A stretch of DNA of 64,000 nucleotides, from assembly GCA_027943335.1 (NCBI GenBank), contig BSBK01006023.1, forward strand, positions 186,001 through 250,000. Reading direction: 5' to 3'. The stretch comes from Chamaecyparis obtusa (Eukaryota; Streptophyta; Pinopsida; Cupressales; Cupressaceae). Of this stretch, positions 35,181-47,317 are shown one piece after another. Below the pieces are notes generated by a model that had not been told where the DNA came from, did not search any database, and saw nothing but the letters and a program-made list of their open reading frames with translations. A program made the position numbers and the translations under genes. Position 1 is the first letter of the stretch, and every line of letters starts with the position of its first letter.

Positions 35181-36440
35181 AAAGGTGATGAAGGAATATT
35201 TCTAGGATATTCTACTAAGAGAAAAAATTATAAATATTTGAATAAGGCTACTAACAAGATGATTGAAAGTGAAAATGTGAGAGTTGATGAATTTTTTGAA
35301 AAAAATGATGAAGAAAGTAAAAAGGAATCCAAAGACTATGGTAGATTTTTTTACATTGAAGAACTTGACACTCTACCCGAGCAACATGATAATGCTACCA
35401 AGAACCAATCTATACAGACTGAGAATCAACAAACTATTACCGAGGAAGATCATGATCATGCACTAAGTGAAGAACACATTGAAGAACAAAGAACTGAACT
35501 TGTACTTGCAAGATACGTAAGTAGACATCATCAAAAAAATTAGATAATTGGAGATAAGAAAACAAGAATGATGACATGAAGTAAGTAGAAAAATAACACA
35601 TGCTTAGTTTATGAATTTGAGCCTAAAATAGTTAGAGATGCATTAGAAAATGATGAATGGATTAAGGCAATGAATGAAGAGATTGAGTAGATACAGAAAA
35701 ACCAAACATGGACATTGGTACTGAGACTGAAAGACAAGAATGTGATTGGAACCAAATGGATATTCATAAACAAATTGAATGAGAATGGATATGTCACTAG
35801 AAATAAAACAAGACTAGTATGCAAAGGTTATGCACAAGAAGAAGGTATTGACTATAGTGAGACTTTTACACCAGTTTCTAGACTTGAAGGAATAAGGATA
35901 TTTCCTTTTTATGCTACTTACAAAGATTTTAAAGTTTATCAAATGGATGTTAAATTTGCATTTCTGAATGGGATACTTGAGGAAGAGGTTTACATTGAAC
36001 AACCTGAAGGTTTTGTTGATCCTAATCAGAGAAATATGGTATGTAAGTTGCACAAAGCACTATATGGATTGAAACAAGCATCGAGAGCATGGTATGAAAG
36101 ACTACATTCCTAATTAATAAGTATTGGATTTGTTAGAATAAGTGACAAAAAAAATTTGTATTTGAAAGGTGAAACTGATGAGAAGATTCTTTGCTGAAAT
36201 TTTTGTTGATGATATCATATTTGGAGGACATGATAACTTATGCAAATCATTTACTCATGAAATGAGGAAATAATTTGAAATGCCAATGTTCGGAGAGATT
36301 AAATTTTTTCTTGGCTTGCAAATATTATGATAGAATGAAGGTATGCATACATCACAAAATCAAAGTATAACAAAGAAGAATTTAAGACATTCAGTATGGA
36401 GGACTCAAAACTAGTTGGTATACCTATGGTCACCAGATAA
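35181..36440 (+). pseudogene. Copia integrase tail and reverse transcriptase
   Basis: Continues in the frame of protease-integrase: the integrase tail KGDEGIFLGYSTKRKNYKYL, an acidic linker (35240-35540), TAG in place of Gln before IIGDKKTR, then RT from about 35610. RT motifs seen: [49 protein letters not shown] (catalytic Asp kept), [22 protein letters not shown] at 36111-36113 and a frame change near 36190 precede FVDDIIFGG (36202-36228), so both active-site Asp codons survive. Another shift near 36355 leads to EEFKTFSMEDSKLVG. At least four stops and two frameshifts inactivate it. Confidence 0.88.
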
Positions 36441-36443
36441 AAA

Positions 36444-37157
36444 TTGACAAAGGAGGACAAGTCATCCAAGGTAAATCAGACCTTGTATAGATCTATGATT
36501 GGTAAATTGATGTATGTTGTGCATAGTAGATTAGATATTGCACATGCGGTTGGGATTGTGGCAATATTTTCTGCTAATCCTAAAGAACCACACATGACTG
36601 TTGTAGAAAGAATTTTGAGATACTTGAAGAACACTTAAAACTATGGTTTAAGGTACAAGAAAGAAGATAATTTTGAACTGAAATTTTATACAGATATGGA
36701 TTGGGCTAGAAACATTGATGATAGAAAGAGAAATATTGGTGGAACATTTTTTTTGGGAGAAATATTGGTTACTTGGATAAGTAAGAAACAAGCATGCATT
36801 TATCAGTCCACTATAGAAGAAGAATATATTTCTGCTGCTACTAATTGTTCAAACATCACATGGATAAAATAACTATTGGAAAGTATGAATGAGGAGATCA
36901 TTGACCCACTGATAATCTATTATGATAACACAAGTACAATTAATATTTCTAAGAACCCAGTGATGCATGCAAAGACAAGGCATATTTCAATTAATTATCA
37001 ATACTTGAGGGAACAAGTACAAGAAAATAAAGTAAAATTGGAGTATGTGAAATCACAAGATCAACTTGCTGATATATTTACTAAACCCTTATCGAAGAAC
37101 ACATTTGAATACTTGAGGAGTAGACTAGGGGTCCATCCCTTGTCTATCAGTCACTAA
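36444..37157 (+). pseudogene. Copia RNase H
   Basis: The frame rejoins the polyprotein frame: NQTLYRSMIGKLMYVVHSR, then TAA in NT*NYGLRY (36636-36638), FYTDMDWARNIDDRKRN with the first Asp, STIEEEYISAA with the Glu, TAA in WIK*LL (36870-36872), YYDNTSTINISKNPVMHAK with the next Asp, and the terminus DIFTKPLSKNTFEYLRSRLG ending at TAA 37155-37157. It removes the RNA strand during reverse transcription in intact relatives. Confidence 0.88.
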
Positions 37158-37618
37158 GGTGATTAGGAGGTTGCATCAACCTATACTTTATCAGAATATC
37201 TAATGATGTTGATGCATAATGTTCACACTTTGGGAACCCTAAGGTTGTGAAAATTTAAAGCGAGAAGACAAACTGTAACTGAATATCAGTACATGAAAGG
37301 TACTAGATCTGAACTAAATAACAGAGATATTGATGTGTCTATTGTAGATATTTTTATTTTATTTTTATCATTGTTGTCAAAGGGAGAGAGATTGCATGAA
37401 ATATTCAAGCTAGATTTATAGGGAGAGAGACTGCATGAAGTAAGGGAGAGAACAAAAGAGAAATTATTGAAAGGGAGAGTATTGATGCTATGTAGTGGTT
37501 AAACATATTAAATGTATAAGCTAGGGATATCTTACCAAGTTATAACATTTTCATATAGAGTTGTAGAAATGATGTTTTCTATTCTATGACATATTTTATA
37601 TTGTGTTTCCATCAATGT
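37158..37618 (+). other. 3' untranslated region of the Copia element
   Basis: Non-coding, with several GGGAGAGA purine runs (37381, 37420, 37441, 37478) resembling the polypurine tract further down. Confidence 0.6.
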
Positions 37619-37631
37619 CAAAGGGAGAGAT
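37619..37631 (+). other. Polypurine tract
   Basis: CAAAGGGAGAGAT directly before the 3' LTR head TGATAG (37632). Confidence 0.8.
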
Positions 37632-39150
37632 TGATAGACTATAACTAATTGAATATCTTAAAAGAGAGATTGATAGACTTTAAAATATAGTGATTGATGA
37701 TCACCAAGCCACTAAGGTATATGCGAGACATTAAATCAGTTAAAGTATTTTCATTGATGCCAACTAGTTTTGACTATACTTATCATGATGGTTAAAAACA
37801 TCTTAAGAAGGAAATAATGGTGAAGGAATGAGATATCTACATGAAGATGATATGGATGAGAAAGATATGGATATGGTACTCATTGGGCAACTTATTGATT
37901 AGTCTATGATATTATGTTAGTGATTTGATTGTATTACATGATTCTGTTATGGATTGAAGATCAAGAATGAATAATTTAATGTGGTCGGTATTTTGAAGAA
38001 TTCAGTATACACCAAGTTGAAATAGAGTACACCGATAAAAAGTAGTGTATACTAAGTATAGTATTAACTGAGTTACCATGTTGCGGTATTGGCCGAGTGA
38101 AAGAAATAAATAGAACTAATGAATGCTGACTAAAGATGATGAGCTAGATAATTATTGATGATTTTGAGGTAAAAGATAATGTTTGTTATGATGATCAAAT
38201 GGTTGAATAAATTAAAAGATGATCAGATGAAGGATAATGAAATGTGTTATTGACACAACTTCCAAGGAAGGTTAAAGTGGAAAAACCAATGGTGAAGATT
38301 AATAGGAAAAATCTATGGATGGAAATAAAATGGTTTATGATGTCTATAAAAAGAGACAAGAGATTCATTATTTAGTCTTATGTTGGATAATTTGCATAAG
38401 AAGATCACATTCATGTGAAGTTGGTCAAACTGGTTGAATCTAGAATTGAACAATTCTGCAGACAACACTGAGCATCAGAGAAAGCAATTACCGAGTATAA
38501 CAGAGTTGGAGGAAACAAAGAGAATTAATTGAGATTATTGACCAGAGGTATTTTGAGCTTAGCATAGATCTGAAAATATGCAAAACAAGTTGTATTTGAA
38601 TCAGATCATTACCATAATAGTTTAACCATTGCTACAGATAAATCTGTTCACCGAGTGGGACTTAACAGTCTTTATATTTCAATATGACATTTAATGAATG
38701 CTGATTGTTTTCTTGTTGACCCCATAGTGAATGTTTGGTCAAGGGAGAACTGTTAGTGATAAATCCTCTAACCAAGTCACACCTTAGAGTGTGTTCTATA
38801 ACCTTCAACAGGGTTGGCTCTTAACTGAGCTCACTTCAGAAGAGTGAATTATTTTGGGTTACCAGTCCGAGGTGGTTTTTCCCCTAACAAGGTTTTTACA
38901 TTAAAAATCAAATTTTTATGTGTATGGATGTGTTGAATTATTATTTTACTTTACACATTACTATAATTGGATTGATCGGTAAATATACTAGTTAATTTAT
39001 TGCTATTCGGTAGATGAAGAGAAAGGCACAATTGATATCTTTGCAAGTTGATTAAATTGTTTGAAAGATTTTTTTAATACATTAGAGAGTGTTTGGGACT
39101 ATAGGATAACTAGAATTAACTTATTCACACCTCCTCTCAGTTATCTAACA
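37632..39150 (+). repeat. 3' LTR
   Basis: Begins TGATAGACTATAACTAATTG and ends CACACCTCCTCTCAGTTATCTAACA. Same internal junction-like duplication (AGAGATTGATAGACT, about 37666-37680) as the 5' LTR, so the duplication is ancestral to this copy. Confidence 0.9.
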
Positions 39151-39155
39151 ATCTT
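39151..39155. repeat. Target-site duplication ATCTT, right copy
   Basis: Exact partner of 31349-31353. Confidence 0.9.
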
Positions 39156-39770
39156 CTCTTTAGTAGACACATATTCTAGTCTCACTTCCTTTTCACTCAC
39201 CTTGTCTTTCAAGAAATAATATTTGATAGATATATGATTTATTTTTGAATGCAATACAAGATTCGTTAAAATATTGATGGCACTTGAGTTATCACAATAA
39301 ATAAAAATGGGCTGATCAATAATCATTGATATTTTTTTAACAGTTTCTTCATCCAAACCCCTTGTGTATAGTTAATAACAACAACATACTCAACCTCAGC
39401 AGTAGATTGCAATATACATTTTTTATTTTTACTAGAACATGCGACTAACCTCTTTCCCAAGAATAATTCTCCACCACTTGTACTTTTTATATCATCCACA
39501 TTACCTTCCCAATCCACATTAGTGAAAGCACTTAGTGTAAAATCATCATCCTTTTCATACCATAAACCATAGTTAACTATTCATTTTAAATATTTGAATA
39601 TTATTTTAACAACAACAACAACAACATGTGATTGCTTCAATTCTTCTTGAAATCTCACAACAATGTAAACTACATTTGTTATATTAGGTTTAGTCTGTGT
39701 CAACCAGAGATATCCATTGATCATTGATCTATAGCTTGTTTGATTTTCATTAGGACAATCTGTTAGTGAT
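39156..39770 (-). pseudogene. Copia RT-RNase H relic (right part of an interrupted gene)
   Basis: On the minus strand from about 39770: SYRSMINGYLWLTQTKPNI, the region joining RT to RNase H; FTNVDWEGNVDDIKSTSGG with the first RNase H Asp; STAEVEYVVV with the Glu; then FIYCDNSSAINILTNLVLH with the next Asp, and LEYVSTKEKI up to 39156. An in-frame AAC repeat (39607-39626) reads as a short Val run. One TAG interrupts it near 39585. The upstream polyprotein is missing beyond 39770. The gene aligns residue by residue with RNase H of the inserted element, so both are Copia of related types. Confidence 0.8.
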
Positions 39771-41430
39771 TTTTTTTGTATCCCTCAATTCTAAAAGAGA
39801 AAATGAGAACCAGAGATGGGATAATCATGTAATTCACACAAATCTACTTCTTCCTACAAACTCAGGGGCAAGAAAAGCTAACATTGACAAGGCCTACAAA
39901 CCTTCTATACTTTGAGCTCCACACACTTAGGTGGGTGTACCTAATTCAAACATGAATATGCGTTTATGATAAATTCTCTTTGAAATAACCTCTACTATGC
40001 ATACAAAGATAGTGGATAGTTCTCAGAACCGTAAGAAATGGGAGTCAAAACTCAACCAGTCTTGCAAGATCCCTATTGAATAAGTGTTCTAAGGACTAGG
40101 AAAATGGCACAGGTGACAAGGATAAATCCTTCTTCTCTTCGATTTCAAGACTCAGGCATGCTAACCTAGGATTCATTCTTCAAAGAATCACTAAACTACA
40201 TTGTATTCTGCAAATAAAAATTATAAACATTACATGCTCTTCAACATAAAGTAAATGTTCATTGATTTTTTAGATTTGATGATGAAAGGTGCAATGACAA
40301 GAAATGACTAGTGCCTTATCAATTGGGCAACAGAGTCAGATAAATGTAAATCCCTAGAAACTTTCTAACTATAAATACACAAAACCCAAATGAAGTGCCT
40401 TACACATCATTCTCTCATTCTTCTACCTAGACATCAGATTCACATACACTGTTAAATTCTCAGAATTGTGCCAGAGATTTAGTCCCTCATTGAAAGAAAC
40501 TAATAACAAAAATTCATAGTCACCTTGTAACCAGTATATTAGATTTCCTTACAACCTAACACATAAGAAATAAATGCAATACATATGAAGGCATCACCAA
40601 TAAAAGATTGGGATTCCACTATTTTTCATTCAAAAATCTCTGGTTCAATACAATTAAGAAACCATGAAAACCACAAAAAATGAGACTCAAAAGCTAGAAT
40701 ATTGCCTCTACAATGTTAATTCCACCATCCTTTACAACAATAAAGAAAATCAGAGATATAGGAAAAATAAAACCAACTCCAGCCAACTAACAGATGTCCA
40801 TTTCTAGCCAAAATATCTGTAACTTCTCCTCTAAACTTGATCTTCCGCTAATCTTTTCCAACTTCCCACCATGTCTACAATCATTTCCAACTGATTTGAT
40901 TCCTTCACTCTCAGGCAATGATTTGATTCTATCTTGTGAAAAAACCTCCGTGAATGCTTCTTAGAAATTGCATAGTAAAAACATTCAATTAAACTATAGG
41001 GAAGACTATGTAAATTATTTAAATCTAACTTTCACATTTATCTCTGCACTTTTTTCTCTTTTTACCCAGAAGCCACTAGATTTTGACACTTATCATCTCT
41101 CTTGTCCTATAACCTGCCTTGGAACAAACAAAATTGATTTGGCATTTGTCACAGTTTGGCTCGCTGTAACAGACCCTGAAGAAACCCTTAATCATTTTAA
41201 AAACTAGAAGCATCAACCAATTCATCAAGTTTAAAACATGGTCGTTTATCTATCTCTTTCCCAACACATCGGACAGTCCCTATAAATTGACAACAGTCAA
41301 TTGAGCCCTTTGAAAATATCTGACCACATCATCATTTCCCTTCAGTGACCAATCGAAAATGAACTCCTTAGCATACCTGGTAACTGGACCCACTTTGACC
41401 TCAGAAAGAACCTTAACTCTAAGTTATCTG
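39771..41430. other. No gene recognised
   Basis: Begins at the break of the minus-strand Copia relic with a possible LTR-like head (TGTTAGTGATT at 39761). No coding similarity, primer site or matching LTR is visible. Short frames such as 40968-41207 show no domain. Confidence 0.4.
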
Positions 41431-42157
41431 CAGATTACGCAACTGAAGGCTTCATACAGTCATGCAACATTTATCTTAACCATGGTTTGATCAGGCGATT
41501 GGGTGACAAAGGCATTCGCGTGACCGCTGAGTCTTTTCATTAACTATGGTTTCATTAAGTGATCAAGCTTCAGCTGTTGATCTTTCCATTATCCTACGGT
41601 CCTCATTGATTCTCCAAATATTAAACTTAACTCATCCTTTTCCTGGCGATCAAGAAATTGAATGAATTGCATGATCGTTGAACCCTTTGCTTAACTTGAA
41701 TTTAATTTGGAGATCATGTGAACAAAGCATTCATGAGATCGCATAATCTTTCCTTGACCTAAGGTTTCATTTGGAAAATACATGACCATGGCTCGATCTC
41801 ATGTACATCAATGATTCATACTGAATCTTGAAACCTTCATCTTAACTCAACCTCTATCTGGCAATCCAGTGACCAAAGACATTCTCTTAATCTCAAGGAA
41901 AACAAAATAACCATGGTTACCTCTTGAGAATAAGCGATTGAAGACTTCACTTAATCTCGTAACCCTTTACTTAATTCAATAATCATCTGGTGATATGGTG
42001 ACTCAAAGATCCTTCAAACCTGAGAACTTTAACTTGACCATAGTCTTTATTCAAAGAATCAAGGACAACTACATTCTCGTATTCTCTAGATGATTTTACT
42101 AACCCTAGTTATGTCATGAGATTCAATGAAAACCTTAATCTCCTATTTGCTAGATAA
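41431..42157. repeat. Degenerate reiterated region, left part
   Basis: Loose reiterations of a unit of roughly 80-95 bp built from CTTAACC-TGGTTTCAT…GATCA-GTGAAC-AAAGCATTC. Divergence is high and the period only approximate. The same texture resumes at 46447-47190 beyond the solo LTR. Confidence 0.4.
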
Positions 42158-42162
42158 AATCC
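42158..42162. repeat. Target-site duplication AATCC, left copy
   Basis: Exact match to 46442-46446. Confidence 0.7.
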
Positions 42163-42719
42163 TGTAATGCCCAAAAATTCAGGCCAAAACACAACCAACA
42201 AATTTTTTTTAAAAAAAGGATAATAGTTCCAAGTTTGTGATGTGGGTTAATAGGTGTCTATGACAAAGTTCATAGAGCCTGAAGGACAATATCTATACAA
42301 CGTTGGTTTCCAAGGGATACTAGCCGATTTAGTTTTAACAAGGAATCCAATCTAGGGAGAGTAGTTGTAACCGAGTTTCGAAAGGGTTAGGATGAACAAC
42401 TCACGATTAACTTTCGAAGATGTCTACGAGGTTTACCTCAAATTCTCTAACAGATTAACAAATCACTAACATGTTTTATTTGAATGATTCTTTACTAAAA
42501 TGAATTAATTAAAATTTAACAAATCACGATTAGATCACCCTACTAGTGTCATCTAGAATTCAATCAAGAAAGTTCAAATTATCATAATTTATTTTAATTA
42601 TGATACTAAGTGGAATTCAATAATAAGAAGTTTTGTTAATCAAATTTACGAACAATTTGTGAAGCGTTAATCTATTAATCATATAGATATATCAAAGAGT
42701 AAAAGAATGTTACCTAGAA

Positions 42720-43140
42720 TATTCATTAAATAATACTCATATATATATAGATTAATAATTTTCTATATATATATATTAATGTCAAAATGATTTATTATAA
42801 TTAGAATGACAATATAAACATATCGAATATAAAAATAAATAATCAATTAAACAAATGGCCATAATTAAATAGACATATATTAATTCAATTAATAATTATA
42901 ATATATTAATTCAATTAATAATTATAATATATTAATTAATTAATATAATTATTAACTAATTAATAAATTATAAAATATTAATTAAAAAGATATATATACA
43001 ATCAATATTTATAATTAAATAATATATATATAAAATTAATTAATAATTATAATATATTAATTAATTAATATAATTATTAATTAATTAATAAACTATAATA
43101 TATTAATTAATAATATATACATATTATAAAATTAATAACT
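42720..43140. repeat. AT-only palindromic repeat tract in the solo LTR
   Basis: Nearly pure A/T with tandem copies of a roughly 28-bp unit (ATATATTAATTCAATTAATA followed by ATTATA, 42885-42940) and shorter TTAATTAATTAAT reiterations to 43140. Confidence 0.8.
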
Positions 43141-43844
43141 ATGATCAACTAATAATTAACAATACTAAAAACTAAAATAATTAAATAAAAACTATGTACC
43201 TAAATTCCCTATACACCTATTCCTACCTAGCTCTCTATCTTACATCCTATCTCCCCCCACTTGGTTCATGTGCCAAGAGAGGGGACCACTAAACTAAAAC
43301 AAATCCCCAAATGTATTAATTCAGCCCCCCCCAAAAGCTGACGCCAGACTTAAGAGGAGATGTAATATGCATAAATAAAAGGGAAATATGGTGGGGTCTA
43401 CCATATCCCAAGACTAAGACTTCAAAGCTAAAACATTTATTATATTTCCTAAGCCATTTAAAAAAAAAACAAAAAAAAAAACCCAAATGCCTGCGTGAGT
43501 TTGAAGGAATGGAAGTGGGAGATCTAATGGGGACATGGGGGTTTGGGCCCCTCCCCACACCCCATCATATTGCCAAGACAAACACTCACATAGGGGAAGA
43601 TTAATAGCTTGCAGAAAGGTGAAAAGACATAATGATTTCATGTCAGCAAGCCTACGTTGAAGGATGGAATGTGACAGGTTTTAAAAATTAATAAGATTTT
43701 ACTTTGAATGACATAATTTCCCTCCCACTTGCCAATAAGGGAAATGATAAGATATAGAGTAGGTTTTATTATATTTTATTATTACTTTATTTGTTTTAAA
43801 TACAAGTTGGCAGTGTATATATTATTTTAATGACTGTGGCAAGG

Positions 43845-43895
43845 AATTTGTATGGGATTTTTTTTCCATACAAATTCGAGAGACCCGTAGGTCTC
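43845..43895. repeat. Twin hairpin, second copy
   Basis: AATTTGTATGG (43845-43855) pairs with CCATACAAATT (43866-43876), followed by GAGACC-CGTA-GGTCTC (43880-43895). It is the reverse-oriented relative of 503-554. Confidence 0.65.
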
Positions 43896-44234
43896 CATTT
43901 GCCCATTCTCTTAAATTTGATAGTGAAATTTTATTTTCTTTACACTACTACATAGTTTATATTGTTTTTACTTGTTTGGTTTAGATACATTATATGTGTT
44001 AAAGTTGGTATATCATTATATCTAATTATAACAAATTATGCAAGGTTACTTGGGGAAAAACACTCAACCCAAGTTTCATCTTTCCCCACACATGGAGGAG
44101 ACTCTACACATGGAGTTGCCTCCATTTACCACACCCTCTCTTGGTTGCTCTTCCCTCCCAAGGGTGAGTGAATCCAAGAGTATACAACCCAAATCCAACT
44201 ACAAAAGAAATCACATGAAATGCTTGCTCTCACC

Positions 44235-44312
44235 ATGACCAACCATGGGGAGCTAAAACACAACAAAGAAACAAAAGCAAAGCTTCCTCCATGACCAACC
44301 ATGGGGAGCCAA
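44235..44312. repeat. Short direct repeat
   Basis: CATGACCAACCATGGGGAGC followed by AAA-rich sequence occurs twice about 55 bp apart inside the solo LTR. Confidence 0.8.
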
Positions 44313-46441
44313 AGAAAACATAAACTCATATATTTACTACAACAAGAGTGAGAAAAAATCCAACCTCAAGTCCAAATGCAAAATGACGGAGAGTTGAGCC
44401 CTTTTCCCAATTCCTAGCTTTCTTTCTCCTCTAACTTTGGTGATTTCTAAGGATAGAGAGTGGGTGAACAACCCTAATGTTCTCCAAAATTTTACTAAAA
44501 GGACCTCTAACCCAACTCCCAAAATCCTAGGGAAAGGCAAGCCCTCTCATTGGTTGACAAAACCTCAAACTTTACACATCCCTCTCCTCATAAAGGTGGT
44601 CCTTGGAGTTGGGTGACCTAGGACTTCTCCAAACAAGGAAGATGGTCATGAAAGTACTTTTTGGGTCAAATGACAAGATGCAATTTTCGCTCAAGATTAA
44701 ATATGCACTTTTGGAGGGGTCAAAAAGTCAATCTTGGGCTTCTCCCAAGTTGAAAACACCTCTAACCCATAGGTACATGGAATGGGTTAGCTAAAAAATG
44801 CATAAAACCACTCCCCAAGGCCACTTTTAACCCTCTAAAACTCATGATTAAGAGTATGCACGAAAATGGAAGATGGGGACTTCATTATGGGGTCCTATGA
44901 CAAGAAGGTGTGCTTAGGATTTCCCCCAAAAGGCTTCTAGAATATGTTCTCACTCAACCACATGGCATACCTTGCTAACATTAAACACAAGTGTCAAGTG
45001 ACACTCACAAAATCAACTTTACACACAAGGTATGTTTAAATTGTCGCAACACATAACACTTCTTAAACACACATATCCAAACCACTGTTACAAATAAAAT
45101 ACTTTACAATGAGGCCTCGAGTCTGTTCATAGATGGGGCCTTGGCTTAATTGATTGCACATACATTCAATGTGATTTTTCCGAATATAATTTCATGGTCC
45201 TTCCACCCGCAGAAACTTAATGCAACATCAGTAATTCAAAGAAGAAACCAATATAATTAATTATACAAAATACAACATCCCTACAATAATCCCAATCCAA
45301 CTGCATATGATCATATAGGGTACAATAATCAAATCAATACACTTTCAATTGCATAATTCAATTTCATAATTCAATTGCATCTCTAATGCATACTACTCTC
45401 ATAATTCAATTGAAATCATGATCATCAATAATCTAACATCATCATAAGGTAATCATCAATTACTCATAACATCAATGCAGTGAAGATGTCTAACATGATA
45501 TTCATTTGCAACATAGAATTCAATTGCATTCTTACAATCACTTTCTCATAATTCATGATTCAATGCATACGTCTAATCAATTTCATATAGTGCATAATTC
45601 AAATACATATAATTTTATACACACAAGTTATAATTTCTACTGCGTAATCAAAGTCACATAAAGTACAGTGCCCTCATATAGATCATAATCCAAATGCAGG
45701 CTTACAAACATATATAATACATTCATTATTTCAATTCAATTCAATCCACATAATTCGATTGCATAACCCCATAGTACTCCTAATCCCAAAGATTCTCAAT
45801 TTTTCTTAGCATAATATTTAAGATAAACTGATGGTTCAACATCGGAAAGGGGTAACCATAACAGTCAGGTCCTATAAAATTTTTATCACAAGTATGATTA
45901 AATTTCCTAATCTAGGAAAACAAAATGCAGAATAATCCTATTAGTCTAGGATCTAACAAATCCTTGTTCAGGGTTCTAATAATATCACCAAAACATCACT
46001 ATGGTATAACCATATAATACATCATCAAAACATTACTCATCCTCCTCGTAGGAGTTACTAGAATCATCACATCAACTATTAATTTAATCCAACATAAATT
46101 TAAGACTTAACACATAACTAATTTGACATTTACATCTCGACTTCTTGAATCTAATCCTTTCGACAAAAGTACTCAATGGAACCTTAATAGTCTAGCTGGA
46201 TCTATGATCCACAGGGTAACATACTACATCCAAGATTCACTTACACAATTAATAACCTAGAGATATCACCTCTGTCATTGCAACACTTAGTTGATAGGTA
46301 CTAATATGAAGGTACAATATATAGGTCTATCCCGAGGTACAATTCTGTTAGGGATTTACCAATCATCCAGATACTACAAAACCCCTTAATCCTTCGACAT
46401 TAAAGTGTCGAGGAAAAGGTGGAAACAGGGTGGGCCTTACA

Positions 46442-46446
46442 AATCC
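46442..46446. repeat. Target-site duplication AATCC, right copy
   Basis: Exact match to 42158-42162. Confidence 0.7.
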
Positions 46447-47190
46447 TTAACCTCAGTTCTATCTCGAGATTACATGTTGACCATTGATCTTTATTAATAT
46501 CCATGGCTATCATTGAATTGTTGAATAAAACATCTTGAAGATCCAACTTCATGAGATTAAACAAACACTATGTTCACTAAATCGTTGAATGCCTTGTCTT
46601 GACTAGTCAACCAATATCTAGAGAATACGCGACTAAATATAACCTTACCCTTTGATAAACCTTGTTTCTGAATTGCTAGATGCTCCACACTTATCTGCTA
46701 AGTCTTGGAGATCAAGTAAACACTTCATTCACTTGATCACTGAATGTATTCTTACTAACCGCCAAGACTTGGAAATTATGAGATAAATGCCTTGCTGAAT
46801 CGCTGAATCTATCACTAAATACACAATCATGTTTGAGATATCACAACAACTGTTGATCAAGAATTAAATCAATGGTCAATACTTAATTACTGAATTTCTT
46901 AGTACTTAACCATTTAATCAAGCGAACAAGAGAAGACCGATGCACTGGGTCATTGAATGTTTGAAGAAAACCGCCAAGGATCATGAGAACTAGAGATTAC
47001 ATAGTTGCTGAATTGCTAGATAAGAACATTAACTGCCAATCCATAAATGGAGATCACATGATGAAAGAGAACAAGATAGAGATCCAAATATAGTTGCAAC
47101 TTTTTCACTGAATGAAAAGTGACAATAAATATATCCCGTGATTCAACGAACACTAGAAAAGACAAAAGACCACATGCAAACATGAAAACT
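46447..47190. repeat. Degenerate reiterated region, right part
   Basis: Continues the texture of 41431-42157 (GAATTGCTAGAT, GATCA-GTAAACACTTCATTCACTTGAT and similar). Together with the perfect AATCC duplication this shows the two parts were contiguous before the solo LTR's parent inserted. Confidence 0.4.
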
Positions 47191-47317
47191 TAAGTGGCTT
47201 GAAAAAGGTAATGAAGAAATAGAATAAGGGTAGGGTTTTGGACTTACAAAATTTTTTTTGAAACCATTGGACACAGATAAACCATATTTCTCAGACCTTT
47301 AAACAACCATATCTCTC

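Larger units (their letters stand above)
31354..39150 (+). mobile_element. Complete-length Ty1/Copia element inserted in an older Copia
   Basis: 7797 bp, bounded by the perfect 5-bp target duplication ATCTT (31349-31353 and 39151-39155). The LTRs are TGATAG…TAACA, 1515 and 1519 bp, and by eye about 90-95 % alike. Primer site, gag, protease, integrase, RT, RNase H and polypurine tract are all present in Copia order. Nonsense codons and frameshifts show it is inactive. It entered the RNase H gene of a Copia relic lying in the opposite orientation. Confidence 0.92.
42163..46441. mobile_element. Solo LTR, 4.28 kb, probably Gypsy type
   Basis: Termini TGTAATGCCC (42163) and GGGCCTTACA (46432-46441) form an imperfect 10-bp inverted repeat with one mismatch. 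This is the TGTAA…TTACA end style of plant Gypsy LTRs. It is flanked by the perfect target duplication AATCC (42158-42162 and 46442-46446). No coding sequence, primer site or second LTR lies inside, so a solo LTR left by LTR-LTR recombination is the best explanation. A non-autonomous element with other structure is the alternative. Orientation is not determinable. Confidence 0.65.
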
